The notes below the pieces were generated by a model. That model was not told the origin of the DNA. It worked only from the letters and a program-made list of their open reading frames with translations, and did no database searches. This document shows positions 37,301 through 47,360 of a stretch of 64,000 bases of DNA, piece after piece (the first letter of the stretch is position 1; the number at the start of each line of letters is the position of its first letter). The DNA comes from Anadara kagoshimensis. Its lineage: Eukaryota; Mollusca; Bivalvia; Arcoida; Arcidae. A program made the position numbers and the translations under genes. The stretch spans positions 36,320,185 through 36,384,184 of the forward strand of contig CM037874.1 in the NCBI GenBank assembly GCA_021292105.1. The letters run 5' to 3'.

Positions 37301-37659
37301 TTTTACTTCGAACAGTTGTAATCACTGTTTTCCAAGTCCTTGTATGTAAAAATGTATCAAATATTATTAGAACTTTTTTGTTAATGTAAATAGGTTTTAA
37401 GCACGTAGCAGTTATAACGCTTGACTTTTTATATTCAGAGTGGGTTGGTGCCACATATATGGTAGAGGACGGTAAATGGCAATGGGTAGATGGAAGCATA
37501 TTTTCTTATGACACTGTCTCATTCATTTGGAATTTAGTTAAACTGGACTATATAACCTGGAAAACGATGAGCGATGGGGATTGCTTAAGATATGCAAACT
37601 TCTATTTAATAGGCAACAATTGTAATAATGCACAAGGTTTTATATGTCAAAGAAAATGA
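30181..37659 (+). CDS. Secreted PAN-CCP-C-type lectin protein, right copy (5 exons)
   Basis: Mirror paralogue of the left copy on the opposite strand, with the same exon plan: 30181..30534, 34087..34177, 35211..35381, 35880..36074 and 37439..37659. Phases are identical (0, 1, 1, 1). Coding length is 1032 bases, 343 residues. Against the left copy it loses one codon in the lectin loop and two at the C-terminus. Signal peptide, PAN, linker and CCP are almost unchanged, with 6 residue differences in exons 1-3. The lectin domain carries about 35 differences. No stop or frameshift is seen, so both copies look usable. Intron 4 contains a 279-bp insertion not found in the left copy. The two genes are head to head, about 18.5 kb apart between start codons. 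Confidence 0.8.
32450..33345 (-). repeat. Family B cluster, right arm
   Basis: Mirror cluster with about three units. CAGTAGTGCTTGGACAAA and GAAACTGCCATTTGATT mark unit edges. The left arm has several hundred more bases of this material. Confidence 0.6.
33409..33586. mobile_element. 178-bp MITE (CAGTCAAACCTGTC ends), right arm
   Basis: Same element in the mirror position, TA-flanked. It inserted before the palindrome formed. Confidence 0.8.
34087..34177 (+). CDS. Exon 2, right copy: Cys-rich linker
   Basis: 91 bases after acceptor TTTCAAG, encoding the same five-Cys linker. One residue differs from the left copy (A for T at the first codon). The upstream acceptor differs (TTTCAAG against TTTCTAG) but still ends in AG. 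Confidence 0.75.
34283..34335 (+). repeat. (GA)n microsatellite, right intron 2
   Basis: About 26 GA units close to exon 2. The left arm has only about 15 interrupted CT units at 7104..7140. Confidence 0.9.
34740..34945 (+). repeat. Family A copy upstream of right exon 3
   Basis: Mirror of 5035..5270, ending ATTGGTATGTTTGCTTTTTG, about 265 bases before the CCP exon. Confidence 0.6.
35211..35381 (+). CDS. Exon 3, right copy: sushi/CCP domain
   Basis: Identical in protein sequence to the left domain except the penultimate codon (K for N). The donor is AAAA|GTAAAT where the left copy has AAAG|GTAAAT, a slightly weaker splice site. Confidence 0.85.
35880..36074 (+). CDS. Exon 4, right copy: first part of C-type lectin domain
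   Basis: Carries NWTDAREICQEENADL and IIINT. Eleven of 65 residues differ from the left exon, seven of them in the last 25 residues. Cysteines and the WTDAR core are kept. Confidence 0.8.
36378..36740 (-). mobile_element. tRNA-derived SINE with AAC tail (right, intron 4)
   Basis: Mirror of the left SINE. The flanks TTTTAATTGATACA on both sides give a 14-base target duplication. The B-box-like GAGTTCGAGTCCCGC is better kept here than in the left copy. Confidence 0.85.
36944..37222 (+). mobile_element. Family A element, right-arm-only insertion
   Basis: The left arm shows the empty site (GTTGGTTACTATAGAAATAA on the minus strand). The right arm reads GTTGGTT, then 279 extra bases, then TTACTACAGAAATTATT. 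This defines the family A unit: it begins TTATGGCCGTCATCACAG and ends GGATTAGTATGTTTGTTTTT. No terminal inverted repeats and no clear target duplication beyond TT. No promoter boxes recognised. Confidence 0.75.
37439..37659 (+). CDS. Exon 5, right copy: end of C-type lectin domain
   Basis: Terminal exon with the same frame of cysteines (GDC, NNC, FIC) and the WVGAT and WVDGS turns, but a rewritten loop (for example YITWKTMSDGDC). It ends QRK and TGA, two residues shorter than the left copy. Most base differences change the amino acid. Confidence 0.8.
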
Positions 37660-37819
37660 TTTAATTCAATTGTGCAAAAAATGTCTTTCTATAATTAGGT
37701 AGAAACCATCTCTCAACAAATTGTACTATGTTTTGTTCTTCGCTGCCTTTACTTTTATCAAATATATGTTTTAATAGTTTATTATAGAAACATTATCAAA
37801 ATCCAGACATAAAAACATT

Positions 37820-38100
37820 ATTACTGATGATGTTAAATATTTACAAGTTCTACTGGTTTCAATTTTACACCACTAAACGGCCGTTTCGGAATAAAATTCC
37901 TCATCAGTAGCGCTTAGAAGGAAATTATATTTTTGAGATGTTGAAAAGATGGCCAAGGTATTAGTTATATTTTACCTATAAAAATAAATTTAGCTAGGGA
38001 AAAAACTTTGCATGAGGGAGTATTATTTAGGTTTTAAGGAATTTCAAATTTTAACTAAAAGCAAATTAAGAAAATAAATATTATTTGCCTCCATATGTTA
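37820..38100 (-). repeat. Family B interspersed repeat (mirror copy)
   Basis: Mirror of 2140..2410, immediately after the stop of the right lectin gene. CACTAAACGGCCGTTTCGG is seen at 37870. Confidence 0.6.
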
Positions 38101-38429
38101 ACCATATAGTGTTTATGAGAATGATGTTAGAAATACAATAGGAATTATGATAAATATGAACTTACTTATCTGTAATTAAAATTATGTATTGTATTTAATT
38201 TGTTGTAATTATTGTGTGACAATGGCGATTTACCTATATAACAACAGTTATAACATTGTGATTTCAGGCTTAAAACTAATTTATTGGAATTCAGAATAAA
38301 AGTTACTGTTCATCCATGTGTTTATTGGATAGATACTGTCATTTCTCTTTTAAGGCAAATTTTATAAAGACCTAAATGGCGCCATTCAAATGCAATAGAT
38401 ATTACAATTTGGAGATAATGTGGACGTTA

Positions 38430-38640
38430 AGATAAAAACAAACATGGTATACAATGTCATAATCATAATTCAAAGCAAAAGAAATAATTCGGAAACTGGC
38501 AAATTAAGTTAAACTGGAAGTGAGGCCGGTCCCCGAGGTGTAATCAACTCCTTTTTAGCTAGCTACACCCCTACGTTTATAATCAAAATTGAGATTAGAT
38601 AGGGACATGGAAGTATGAAACGTCAAAAATATATTTAAGG
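38430..38640 (-). repeat. Family A interspersed repeat (mirror copy)
   Basis: Mirror of the copy at 1590..1785, with AAACTGGCAAATTAAG and GTGAGGCCGGTCC. Confidence 0.6.
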
Positions 38641-38779
38641 TAATTTTGGATATAAAGATATCACACTTGTCATCAATATTGTGATGACTTCAAGATGATA
38701 TATAAGGTCAACCAAGTATGTTCCTGTATTAATTTGTACAAAACAAGGGTTTATCTTTTTGTCATTTGAATTTTAAAAG

Positions 38780-38950
38780 AAACCCCTGACTTTAAACTTT
38801 TTGATAAGTTACTCTTTAAGTCAAAGGGTATCATCGAAATCAACTGCATGGTTTAACCAGTGTTAACTCCTAAGTTAAAACCTTTTGACAAGTTACTCTT
38901 TAAGTCAAAAGGGTATCATTGAAATCAACTGCCTTGTTTAACCAGTGTCG
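38780..38950 (-). repeat. 84-bp tandem repeat, 2 copies (right arm)
   Basis: Mirror of the five-copy array in the left arm, here with two units. The copy number changed after the arms were formed. Confidence 0.85.
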
Positions 38951-39661
38951 GGATAATTGACAGATCAGTATTTGTAACGAATGTCTCAATGTACTAGCAT
39001 AGACGTTTTGCGTTTTGTTCCAGTCAAGTCAGGACATAAAGACAAATTGCGGTAACATCTCGCTAAATAAAGATTGTTCAATACAAACACTGGTTGAAAT
39101 ATGAAGTGTATTCAAAAATAACACATTTTCATACTACAAAGTTAGTTGCAGAGACAACCATAGATCAATGCATCTTTAAAGTAGCCGATATGGACAGAGA
39201 TCTAAATTATCATTATTTCTCTAAAAGGAAAACTTTGTGGTATAAGATCCTGTGTCAAAATTGATAACGTTTTATCTCATTGGAATCAATATATGGTTTC
39301 TTTATTATTATTATTTTTTTTTTTTTTGTAAATTTTTTCAGTTTCATGTTCCTAGCTGCAATCCATATTTAGAAGTACATGTGTTGTAGTTACAATTTGT
39401 TGATTAAGCAAAGCAAATTGTTTTCAATATTAATATTGTAATAATAAGATATAAACAGGGATAGCTTTCAAAGTTACTACTACAATCTGAAAAGCATTGT
39501 AAAGAATTTGAAAACAAGCACATTGCCTAAAACTAGTGAACTTCCGTCAAGGAGTTGAAGCCGGAAGCTTCGGAATGATACCTCCAACACGTGTGAAATC
39601 ATATCGGTCCATGTTAAAACTACAATCCAACTATCAAAGTAAAAACTTATAACAAATTGCA

Positions 39662-40140
39662 ATATTTGTTAAACAAGTGAACTTCCATCAGGAGTTTGGG
39701 TACTTCGAAGACCCAAAGAACATTGAACGATGTGACAGCAAATATATTTAAGATTTAATTTTTGCTGTATAGGTATGTCATGCATCAACAACATTTTGAT
39801 CACGACTAAAAACTGGTTGTAACAACTGATTTGTAAACATATGCTTAGAAATATCATCTCCGATAAGTCCATAGGATAAATTAATTTTGTTTGTAAATTG
39901 TGACAAAACGTTTTAGCCAATCTTAAACTACTATTGTAGTTACAAACAAAGTACATGGTCTATTTGAAAGCCATTTTAATAGCTATTTTCACGTAAAGGT
40001 AAATTGGAAGCTACTTTTACCTTTTATACATGCTTCTGACGTCAATTTAATAACATTGCGCGCGCAATAAATTTTGTTATAAAGATCAATTTTTGTTTAA
40101 ATTAATCAGTGGTCCAAATAAATATCTTTATCTTTTTTGC
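39662..40140. other. Transition out of the palindrome
   Basis: The first bases continue a degraded family A-like stretch (GTGAACTTCCATCAGGAG). After that there is AT-rich DNA with no recognised feature. The true end of the right arm cannot be placed because its partner lies outside the window. Confidence 0.4.
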
Positions 40141-40144
40141 TTCT

Positions 40145-40270
40145 TCACCGAGGCACCCGGTTTCACTTTCCTGCTAAAACTTTACATGTTTAACGTAGTT
40201 TTTCAGTTTTCAATTTTTTAAATATTGTTTTTGGATATTGTTATTTTGACATGTGATAGTATGTTTTTAT
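40145..40270 (+). repeat. Family A fragment
   Basis: Degraded copy with GAGGCACCCGGTTTCACTTT and GTTTAACGTAGTTTTTCAG. The following 2.3 kb to 42,560 holds no gene or element I recognise, only short chance ORFs. Confidence 0.45.
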
Positions 40271-42569
40271 ATTTTAACGCTACGTCAGATAATACAACAC
40301 GTTTTTTTATCTTTTATAACATGCAACTGCAATTTTAACACGCGCATTTTAATCTATGAAAGTTAAACTTACCTATTAGAAATATGATCAGTGAAAACCA
40401 CAGTATACAAACCTGCCTTCCATACAAAGACAAAGGTATTATAATCAGTAATTCTAAAATGTAATGGTCTTTTTTCTGGTGTGTATTTTTCAAAAACGTG
40501 TTTTTAGTTTCATGTTTTGGCTGAACTGTCTCTTGCCATTTACATGTTTTTACTTGCTGCTTTTCAATTACCTTCGTTGCGATAGCTAAGTCTTTATCGA
40601 GGATTGAAATTCTGACTGAAAACTTTTTCTTGTTTAGATTCCATACTGGCTGTACTTATTCTCAATACAAAGTAGCTACTGAAATATATTCACAAATGGT
40701 TTACACTCTCATTTTTTCTCAAAACCTAGATACAAATGAGAAACAGAATGTCTCTATGTAAAAAAGACTCGACCTAGCATATTATGATAGTTTAAGATAT
40801 TCACCATTTTCTACTTTATCTCCGTATACGAAAAGTGTAATTTTTTGGTCAAAAATGGAAACCCTACACAAAAAATAATTTTTTAACTGGAATTCTTATG
40901 ACAACCCCATCCCTTTTACTTTGGATTCCATTCAAAGTTCAAAAGGAGTCACAGGTGATTGAATTAAAGACTGGACAACAGTGAAGTCACAACACAATAA
41001 GGACAAGAGAAAATACACAGCTGCTTATAGAGAGTGTACAATGTGAACAAACGATTGTCAAACAAATTGCAATATGAATAAATGCATTTTAATATTTACA
41101 TGCATTATAATAACACAAACATGGAACTCGAATTTGTGAACACGCTACGCTGCTCATGCTATAAGTAAAACGGTAGTCGCAATGTTAGGTTTATGTACAC
41201 GATACATTTTTGTATATACGAAAAAAAAATTTGAATTAACAAAAATGTAAATTTCAGATACAAAGTTAACTTTTCTCATCCATGTATATACATTTTATCT
41301 TCTTATTTTAACGCATATATAGCTGGAAAGCATTTTGTCAGAGGAACATCATTAAATAGAGCATACATCTGGATTGTCTTAATTCAAGCCAGATCACATG
41401 TTGGATAAGACTTCCTTGCGTAGTAAACATAATATTTGAATGGAAAAAATAATGATATATCATCATTGTGCCTATATGAAAACAGCGGAGCACATAGACT
41501 GTATATTTACAATCAATGTAGAAATGGTCATATGTTTCTCAGTAAAGTACTATTATTGCAAAATATACATCATGGAAAGCTCAAGTGCATATTAGGACGG
41601 TTGATGGTAAACACATTTTCTCAAGGAAAACCAAAAATATTTTCAGTATTTTTTTTTAAATTACTGAGTGTAATCCATTTCTGATTATTCTTTAGTAATA
41701 TTATCTATTGACATATTATTTGAAAAACAAAAATAAAGTAAGCGTTTTAATCTCGATGAAAAATTAAAACTTTATTTGTATAAACTACTTATTCACGCAT
41801 ATGTTATCTAGACAGATTCATTAATTAATAATTACCTTTCATTGAAAATTGGGAGTTTTATTATATATGATGAAAATGCGTTATCAATTGAAAATAGCTG
41901 ATGTGTTTAAAACTGAATCAATTAAAAAATATTTCACATTTAAAAAAATTAAATATTTATCTGAGAGAATCGATTATAAAACTGTCACTATGCATATAAC
42001 TTAAATAATGCATTTGAAAATATGTAACAACAAAACCTAAAAGACAGGATGTTATCATGCGCATAACCGGTTTCAGGTTTCGGGATGCCCATTGGGAATT
42101 TAAAACATCAAATTTCAGAATAATGAATGCACTTGTATCTGATAAAACTTAATAATGCAGTAATTAGATATATATTGGCAAGTTTACCATCCGCCTACCT
42201 TAATTTTGTTTCTGTCATGACAATCAATATAACACTGCTCTATCTGAACTTAAATTTTTGTACACAATTTGTACACAATTTCATAATGAATGTCCCATGA
42301 CCGTCGTTACAGTGTTGTTGTGGGCGTGCTTTTATATCCGGGGTTAAAAAAAATATAAATTCATCCTTGTGTGGTAAAATCGGAGATATTTGTCCTAATG
42401 GATTTAGTATAGGACAATTTTTCGTCAGTTTTGTATATTATTACAATTTATTGCAGAAACTATCCATTTCACGTTAGATTTTATGCAAACATGAGACGAT
42501 AAATTATTTTGAAAACATTTAGATTGTTTAAGTAGGAACTACCCCTACAGTCAGTGAATGTGACGTCAT

Positions 42570-42889
42570 AGTCAAGAGTTGAGTTGAGTAATGGTGCTTA
42601 ACGTCCTAGTCAAGAATATTTCACTTATATCGAGACGTCGCCAGCTATAGGCGAAGGTGCAGAAATTTCTCCTGTGCGTTGCGCTGATGGCATTATACAG
42701 CAAAGTTCTTTATCGTGCCAAGCCCACCGTGATACGGGATCTCGTTTATTTTAAGTTCCCGAAAGAACTGTGACTTTGATTTCGTAATGCCGAGTGCTTG
42801 GCGAAAGAACAGTCACTAACCACTTTCAAGTCGAACCCACGGCCTCCCACTTACGGAGCGAGCATTCTACCGACCGAGCTACCGCAGTA
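42570..42889 (-). mobile_element. tRNA-derived SINE, family D (long form)
   Basis: Head CTGCGGTAGCTCGGTCGGTA, B-box GGGTTCGACTTGAAAG and body GTTCTTTCGCCAAGCACTCG. The tail is CTATAGCTGGCGACGTCTCG, ATATAAGTGAAATATTCTTG and ACTAGGACGTTAAGC. One of the better full-length members in the window. Confidence 0.85.
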
Positions 42890-43009
42890 GTTTCATAGTC
42901 AAGAAAACTTCCACCTGTAGATAGACCGTAACAACGCAAGTTCAACGCTGCGTGTGATAGAGATTAAATGAATTTATTAAACCAATTTTTTCTACTGGTT
43001 CCATGCCCA

Positions 43010-43200
43010 AATCACCACCTCAAAACCAAAGCAGCTAGCAAATACTTTGAAAACTGACAAAAGTTAAACGCGTAAACATCCATTAGAGGAGAAAGGCCGC
43101 GTCCTCTTCATGCGTAGCACCCCCTGTATAGCTAGTCACATTAAATGAATTACCAAATTCAATGCAATTGAAAATGAAAGAAACACTGAACTATGCTTTG
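43010..43200 (-). repeat. Family A copy
   Basis: Opposite-strand copy: TGAAAACTGACAAAAGTTAA, GAGAAAGGCCGCGTCC and TATAGCTAGTCACATTAAAT. Confidence 0.5.
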
Positions 43201-43428
43201 TCAATATGGTTTGTGACCTTGGTATAGGTATTCTCAGTCAAAGATATTTATTAAATGATAACAAAAATTATGCTCATAAATGTGTGTTTTTTCTTTGTTA
43301 AGATCCTTTACTCCTCAAAGGACGGTCACTTTTTTGAAAACTTGATAAATTCTGTAAATTATTAGAATTTTAAATCATTAAAGGTTTAATTTCAACATGA
43401 TTCATCTTTATAGAGAGCGCAGAGAAGC

Positions 43429-43462
43429 TTGCACCGAAGGTGCAAGCTCGCGAAGCGAGTTC
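43429..43462. other. Two adjacent GAA-loop hairpins
   Basis: CTTGCACCGAAGGTGCAAG is followed directly by CTCGCGAAGCGAG. Both stems are perfect (8 and 5 pairs) and both loops are GAA. They may be the end of a transposon or a structured element; nothing nearby decides. Confidence 0.6.
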
Positions 43463-43807
43463 TTTAGATATCATGTACATAGAGTAAATGAGTAGTCACT
43501 CAAGTTTAGTTTTGGGTGCCATGTTGATGACGTCACTTCCGCAGTCGTCTGGGAAAAACGGAAGTAAAATATGTGATTTTTTTTTTTTTTTTTTTTAAAT
43601 CGTTTATGGCTAATTATAAATAAAAACACCAAAAACAAAACAACTGTTAATTAAAAATTAACTCTAGACGCGAGACTTACAAACACTTGCAATGTCTATT
43701 TGTACATGATGATGTTACGGAAACAAGCGAGTTACAACGAACACGATAATGGCTCCAATCGAATGAATTTCGGGAAATAACAGCTTGGCGAGAAAAAAAA
43801 AACTTTA

Positions 43808-44214
43808 AGCCCGCAGCACACGAGTGATGAAAAATCGCTCGTCGCTGTTGCGAGCGACAGAAATCTGGTCGCCGTGTGTGCGGAACAAGTGACGATTTCT
43901 CGGCGATGGTACAGCAGCCTCGGTGAAAGTGCGCGCGCATCTTTGTTCATGTGATCTCTTCTACACTAAAAAATGTCATCTGATTGGCTGAACATTTAAG
44001 TTGGTTTTGTCGCCGATCGCAGTGCACAGCACACACGCCGATTTTCCTGCAACTCTGCGATTTTCATCGCTCAATATCAAACCTGCTTGATATTGGGCGA
44101 CGAGTTGCCAGCGATGTAAAATTGTGTCGCCGGCCACCGCACGCTGGGCGATTTTGTGGCGATTTTCCCGGCGACGGCGACGAGCGATTTTTTATCGCTC
44201 GTGTGCGCTAGGCT
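43808..44214. mobile_element. 407-bp GC-rich MITE, PIF/Harbinger-like
   Basis: Terminal inverted repeats of about 40 bases (AGCCCGCAGCACACGAG with CTCGTGTGCGCTAGGCT) are flanked by the 3-base duplication TTA on both sides (43805..43807 and 44215..44217). The interior is rich in GCGACGAGCGATTTT-type subrepeats, making a strong hairpin. The TTA duplication fits PIF/Harbinger. It is a GC-rich island in AT-rich DNA, and the ORFs crossing it are not genes. Confidence 0.85.
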
Positions 44215-44870
44215 TTACGACTGAAATGATTATGAAGACACCCTACACCTAAAATTATCATTGAAACAATAAATCGTTACATCGCCAGGAACAGACTGCC
44301 TGTGTCCCATGGTCATGTCATGTTCAATGTTTCCTCAATCTTGTTATCATTTTGAAAACGTAAATAAACACTAAAACATAAATTACTGCATCGACTCTAA
44401 CAGTTTATTATGCAAGATTATCCAGAATCTGACAGAAGCATGAACGTAATGATCAGATGAATATAGTCAGACTCAAAGTGAGATGGTGTTTTCGTCCTGT
44501 AAACCTATCGTGATAATGCTAAAACAGTGTAAAGACATGAAAGGTTTATTATACTGGATAGGGAAACCCCCTATGTTTCACTTACCTGAGACAAATCGTT
44601 ACTATATATCCAATAAAGTGCTTCCATACCATGAAAATAAAACAGATCGATCCAGTGAAAGTCATCATTACATCATAGTGTCACATGGCATACTGTTCAA
44701 AGCATCTCTCTCTCTCTTTTCTCTCTCTCGTCTTTTTGCAGACCTTTTATCTGCCATTTTAAATATCATCAACACAAGGGGTAGATTGCACTGACAAAAA
44801 CCTATAAAGTTCAAAACCTTAAAAACCTTAAAACTACGTGCGACTCAATTTATTAAGCAATTATATTGAC

Positions 44871-45110
44871 CACTATGTTAGCTCAATTGGTAGAGTGCTC
44901 GCTTTACAAGTATGTGGGAGGTTGTAGGTTCGAACCTCAGCTGGAGTCTGACCAAGACTTGAAAATAGGTAGTGACTGTTCTTTCGCCAAGCACTCGGTA
45001 TTCAGAAATTAATGCCACGGTTTCTTTTGGAAGAGGCATTAAAACTTGGTGTCCTGCTACAGTATAATACTGGTCATAAGACCTTTTACCAGTCAAAGAA
45101 GTAGAATTAG
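44871..45110 (+). mobile_element. tRNA-derived SINE, family D (3' truncated)
   Basis: Head TTAGCTCAATTGGTAGAGTG and B-box AGGTTCGAACCTCAGC. The shared body GACTGTTCTTTCGCCAAGCA is present. The usual CTATAGCTGGCGACG tail is absent, so the 3' end is approximate. Confidence 0.75.
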
Positions 45111-45449
45111 GACACGCCAGGCGTGGCACGCTAACTTAAGCCTCCCTGCACTGCAAAGATAAATATTGATGTATACATATTGGTTGACGCCTCGACATTC
45201 TGTGTAAAATAGTCTTTAGTGAGACGTAACGCTCCATTTAATCAATCTTTAATTTTGTTTGATATGTTGTTCAAGAACTATTCCCTACAGTTCCATTTAA
45301 ACATCTCGTGTAGTCAAATGTAGAATCAGATTTCAAAAACGGTGCCGTGCATGTGAAGTGTACATATAGTATTTCATTTTCCTAAAGGACCATTTTTCAG
45401 TGGTACAGTTTTGCCACTTAAACTTGCCCTTCACCAGCTTTAAAGTTAA

Positions 45450-45960
45450 AACATCCTTGGTCCTGTGCGAACACTGTTAGAAATTGTTACTGGACATGAT
45501 GCACATAGCTGCCTCTCACTGTTCTGTATAACACCCCTGCTTCCCAACACTGCCTTGTGGATCACTGACTGGATCTCTGGTGTGCCCCCAACACTAGAAT
45601 GTGGCACACTCCTGACAATTGTAAGTGGATTTTAAGTAGCTCTTGGGTCAACACTACTTCTCTGTATGACACTGTTGAAAATTACTACATGGATTTGTTG
45701 TGGCTCTCAAACACTGCCCTGTTAGCCACAATTCACAACTGTTACTGTATCTAACCTGGCTCTCCGACACTGTCCTTTATGATGGCACTGACAATATTGT
45801 TACTATGTCTTGAGTGGTTCCTAAACACTGTCCTCGGGGACACTGCCAATAACTGTTACTGGCTCTGAATTAGGTGGCTCCCAACAATGCTACGAGGGAC
45901 TTTGCTGACAACGGTTGCTGGGTCCTAAAATGGTTGCCCGATGATACTGGATAGGCTTCC
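45450..45960 (+). repeat. Degenerate minisatellite, about 70-80-bp unit
   Basis: Roughly seven irregular repeats of a motif like CTGACAATTGTTACTGG, then GAGTGGCTCCCAACACTGTCC. Units vary in length and are only loosely alike, so it is an old array. Confidence 0.55.
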
Positions 45961-46071
45961 AATTAACTTTATGTCTTTTTCAACTAATTACAGAATTCAT
46001 ACAATAAATACACTATTAACAGGTTTTTAATTGTTTAAATTGAAGTTAACTGTCAGTCAGTAAATTTAATC

Positions 46072-46216
46072 ATGTCTACTCCCGTGACGTTGAAAATAAA
46101 AGGACTACTTGGTTATCACTTATCACCGATAGATTCTAGTATGAGAAAGTGCCTTCTGAAAAAGTTTGGCGAAATTAATCATAAGCTTTCCATCCGCAGA
46201 CTGTTGAATTTTTACG
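46072..46216 (+). CDS. Candidate first coding exon, unrecognised
   Basis: ATG after an in-frame stop, then 48 codons (STPVTLKIKGLLGYHLSPID onward) to a donor-like TACG|GTAAGA. An acceptor-like TTTTTCAACTAATTACAG ends near 45,993. The protein is basic with no known domain. It does not join in frame to the next candidate exon at 47221. It could be chance. Confidence 0.2.
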
Positions 46217-46512
46217 GTAAGACTTACTGTAGTCATTTATTAGTCAATGACATCTTTACGAATATAAGTTAAATATAATTATAAGTACTGTACTTGGAAT
46301 TGAATTTTATAAAATTTATAAACAACTAGCCTAAAATTAAATTTCAATTAAAATATCAAAACTAGTACAAATGTAAAATCATTTTATGGCTGCGCTCTCA
46401 GCATAGGCCGTGCCTACTATCATATTCTTTATTTGGTTACACTTGTTCAAATAACCCGTTATGTTTATATATCAAATTTCGTAACTTCAAAAGTCACATG
46501 GTTGTACTGTAC

Positions 46513-46933
46513 TCATTTTCTCCTAGTACAATTTTTAAAATGCAAGGTAAGTATTGACGGGGTATTCTTTCAACTTTGACTTTTGACATATAGAAATAAA
46601 TATTTCTTGTTGATATGCAGTTACTACTCTCATTTCTGACATGCAGTACAGACCTGTCGAAAATCTAACACTAGGCTAACGAATTAGTACCAATTTAACA
46701 GCTAATCTCGGTCCTTCGTTAGCTATATCTTGGCTATCTCATATCTCGACAGCCGCGCTACACCTCATTTACGTGAGCTAAGTGTTAACCTTTTGACAGG
46801 ACTGTACTGCATGTCAGAAATGAGAGTAGTAACTGCATATCAACAAGAAATATTTATTTCTATATGTCAAAAGTCAAAGTTGAAAGAATACCCTGTCAAT
46901 ACTTACCTTGCATTTTAAAAATTGTACTAGGAG

Positions 46934-46941
<8 letters not shown>
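46513..46941. repeat. 429-bp palindrome centred on a MITE
   Basis: Arms of about 131 bases (46513..46643 and 46810..46941) are nearly perfect reverse complements. They flank a 166-bp CAGTACAG-family MITE at 46644..46809. The arm sequence itself is unlike the MITE. Confidence 0.9.
46644..46809. mobile_element. 166-bp MITE (CAGTACAGACCTGTCG ends)
   Basis: Inverted ends CAGTACAGACCTGTCGAAAA and TTTTGACAGGACTGTACTG. A shorter relative of the 213-bp elements in the palindrome arms. The flanks are TG and CA rather than TA, as the surrounding palindrome requires. Confidence 0.8.
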
Positions 46942-46986
<45 letters not shown>

Positions 46987-47083
46987 AAGGAAAAACAGGA
47001 AGTTTAAAAACATTGTATCAAATTCATAACATTAACATTCGGAGGCTATATCATCTTTTTTAATTTGTGAACTATTCTTAACC

Positions 47084-47140
<57 letters not shown>
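46939..47140. repeat. (GA)n and (CT)n microsatellites facing each other
   Basis: GA run at about 46939..46982 and CT run at about 47089..47140, so transcripts could fold back across the 100-base gap. Confidence 0.85.
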
Positions 47141-47142
<2 letters not shown>

Positions 47143-47243
47143 AACATACATACGCATCTGATGAGGGAATCGTTCTTGTAATATATGTGTATCGATACAA
47201 CCAAATGTATTTATTTATAGGAAATTAACAGATAGACAAGATA

Positions 47244-47286
47244 ATGCTTCTGATATTTATGTCCATTCTGGCGCTGTGTATTCCAG
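47244..47286 (+). CDS. Signal-peptide exon of a candidate small secreted peptide
   Basis: After an acceptor-like TTATTTATAG at 47220 comes a 23-base leader, then ATG and MLLIFMSILALCIP, a compact signal peptide. The exon ends with CCAG|GTAAAT in phase 1. It fits in phase with an exon at 54390..54559 (acceptor TTACTTGCCCAG) and that one with 56006..56017 (GAA ACA CTT TGA). The joined model has 75 codons with stop and four cysteines in the mature part. The splice joins are inferred. Homologous relic exons lie in both palindrome arms. Confidence 0.4.
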
Positions 47287-47287
47287 G

Positions 47288-47354
<67 letters not shown>

Positions 47355-47360
47355 CTGTGT
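47288..47360 (+). repeat. (CT)n(GT)n microsatellite after signal exon
   Basis: CT run of about 27 units followed by a short GT run, starting two bases after the splice donor, then TGTGTTTTCAGCTATAAC. Confidence 0.9.

Larger units (their letters stand above)
23159..39661 (-). repeat. Right arm of giant inverted repeat
   Basis: Reverse-complement partner of the left arm. Order and orientation of all shared landmarks are mirrored about a centre near 22,540 at the inner end. The mirror sum drifts from about 45,090 (inner end) to 43,500, 41,860 and 39,660 (outer end) as insertions in the left arm are passed. Outward of about 39,661 the match can no longer be followed because the left arm leaves the window. 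Confidence 0.95.

Noticed and set aside
43677-44211. Arg- and Cys-rich ORFs around 43.7-44.2 kb
   Set aside because: They fall within the GC-rich inverted-repeat element and change strand with its two arms.
44483-44794. 103-residue ORF
   Set aside because: No domain, no splice context and part of it is a CT repeat. Expected by chance.
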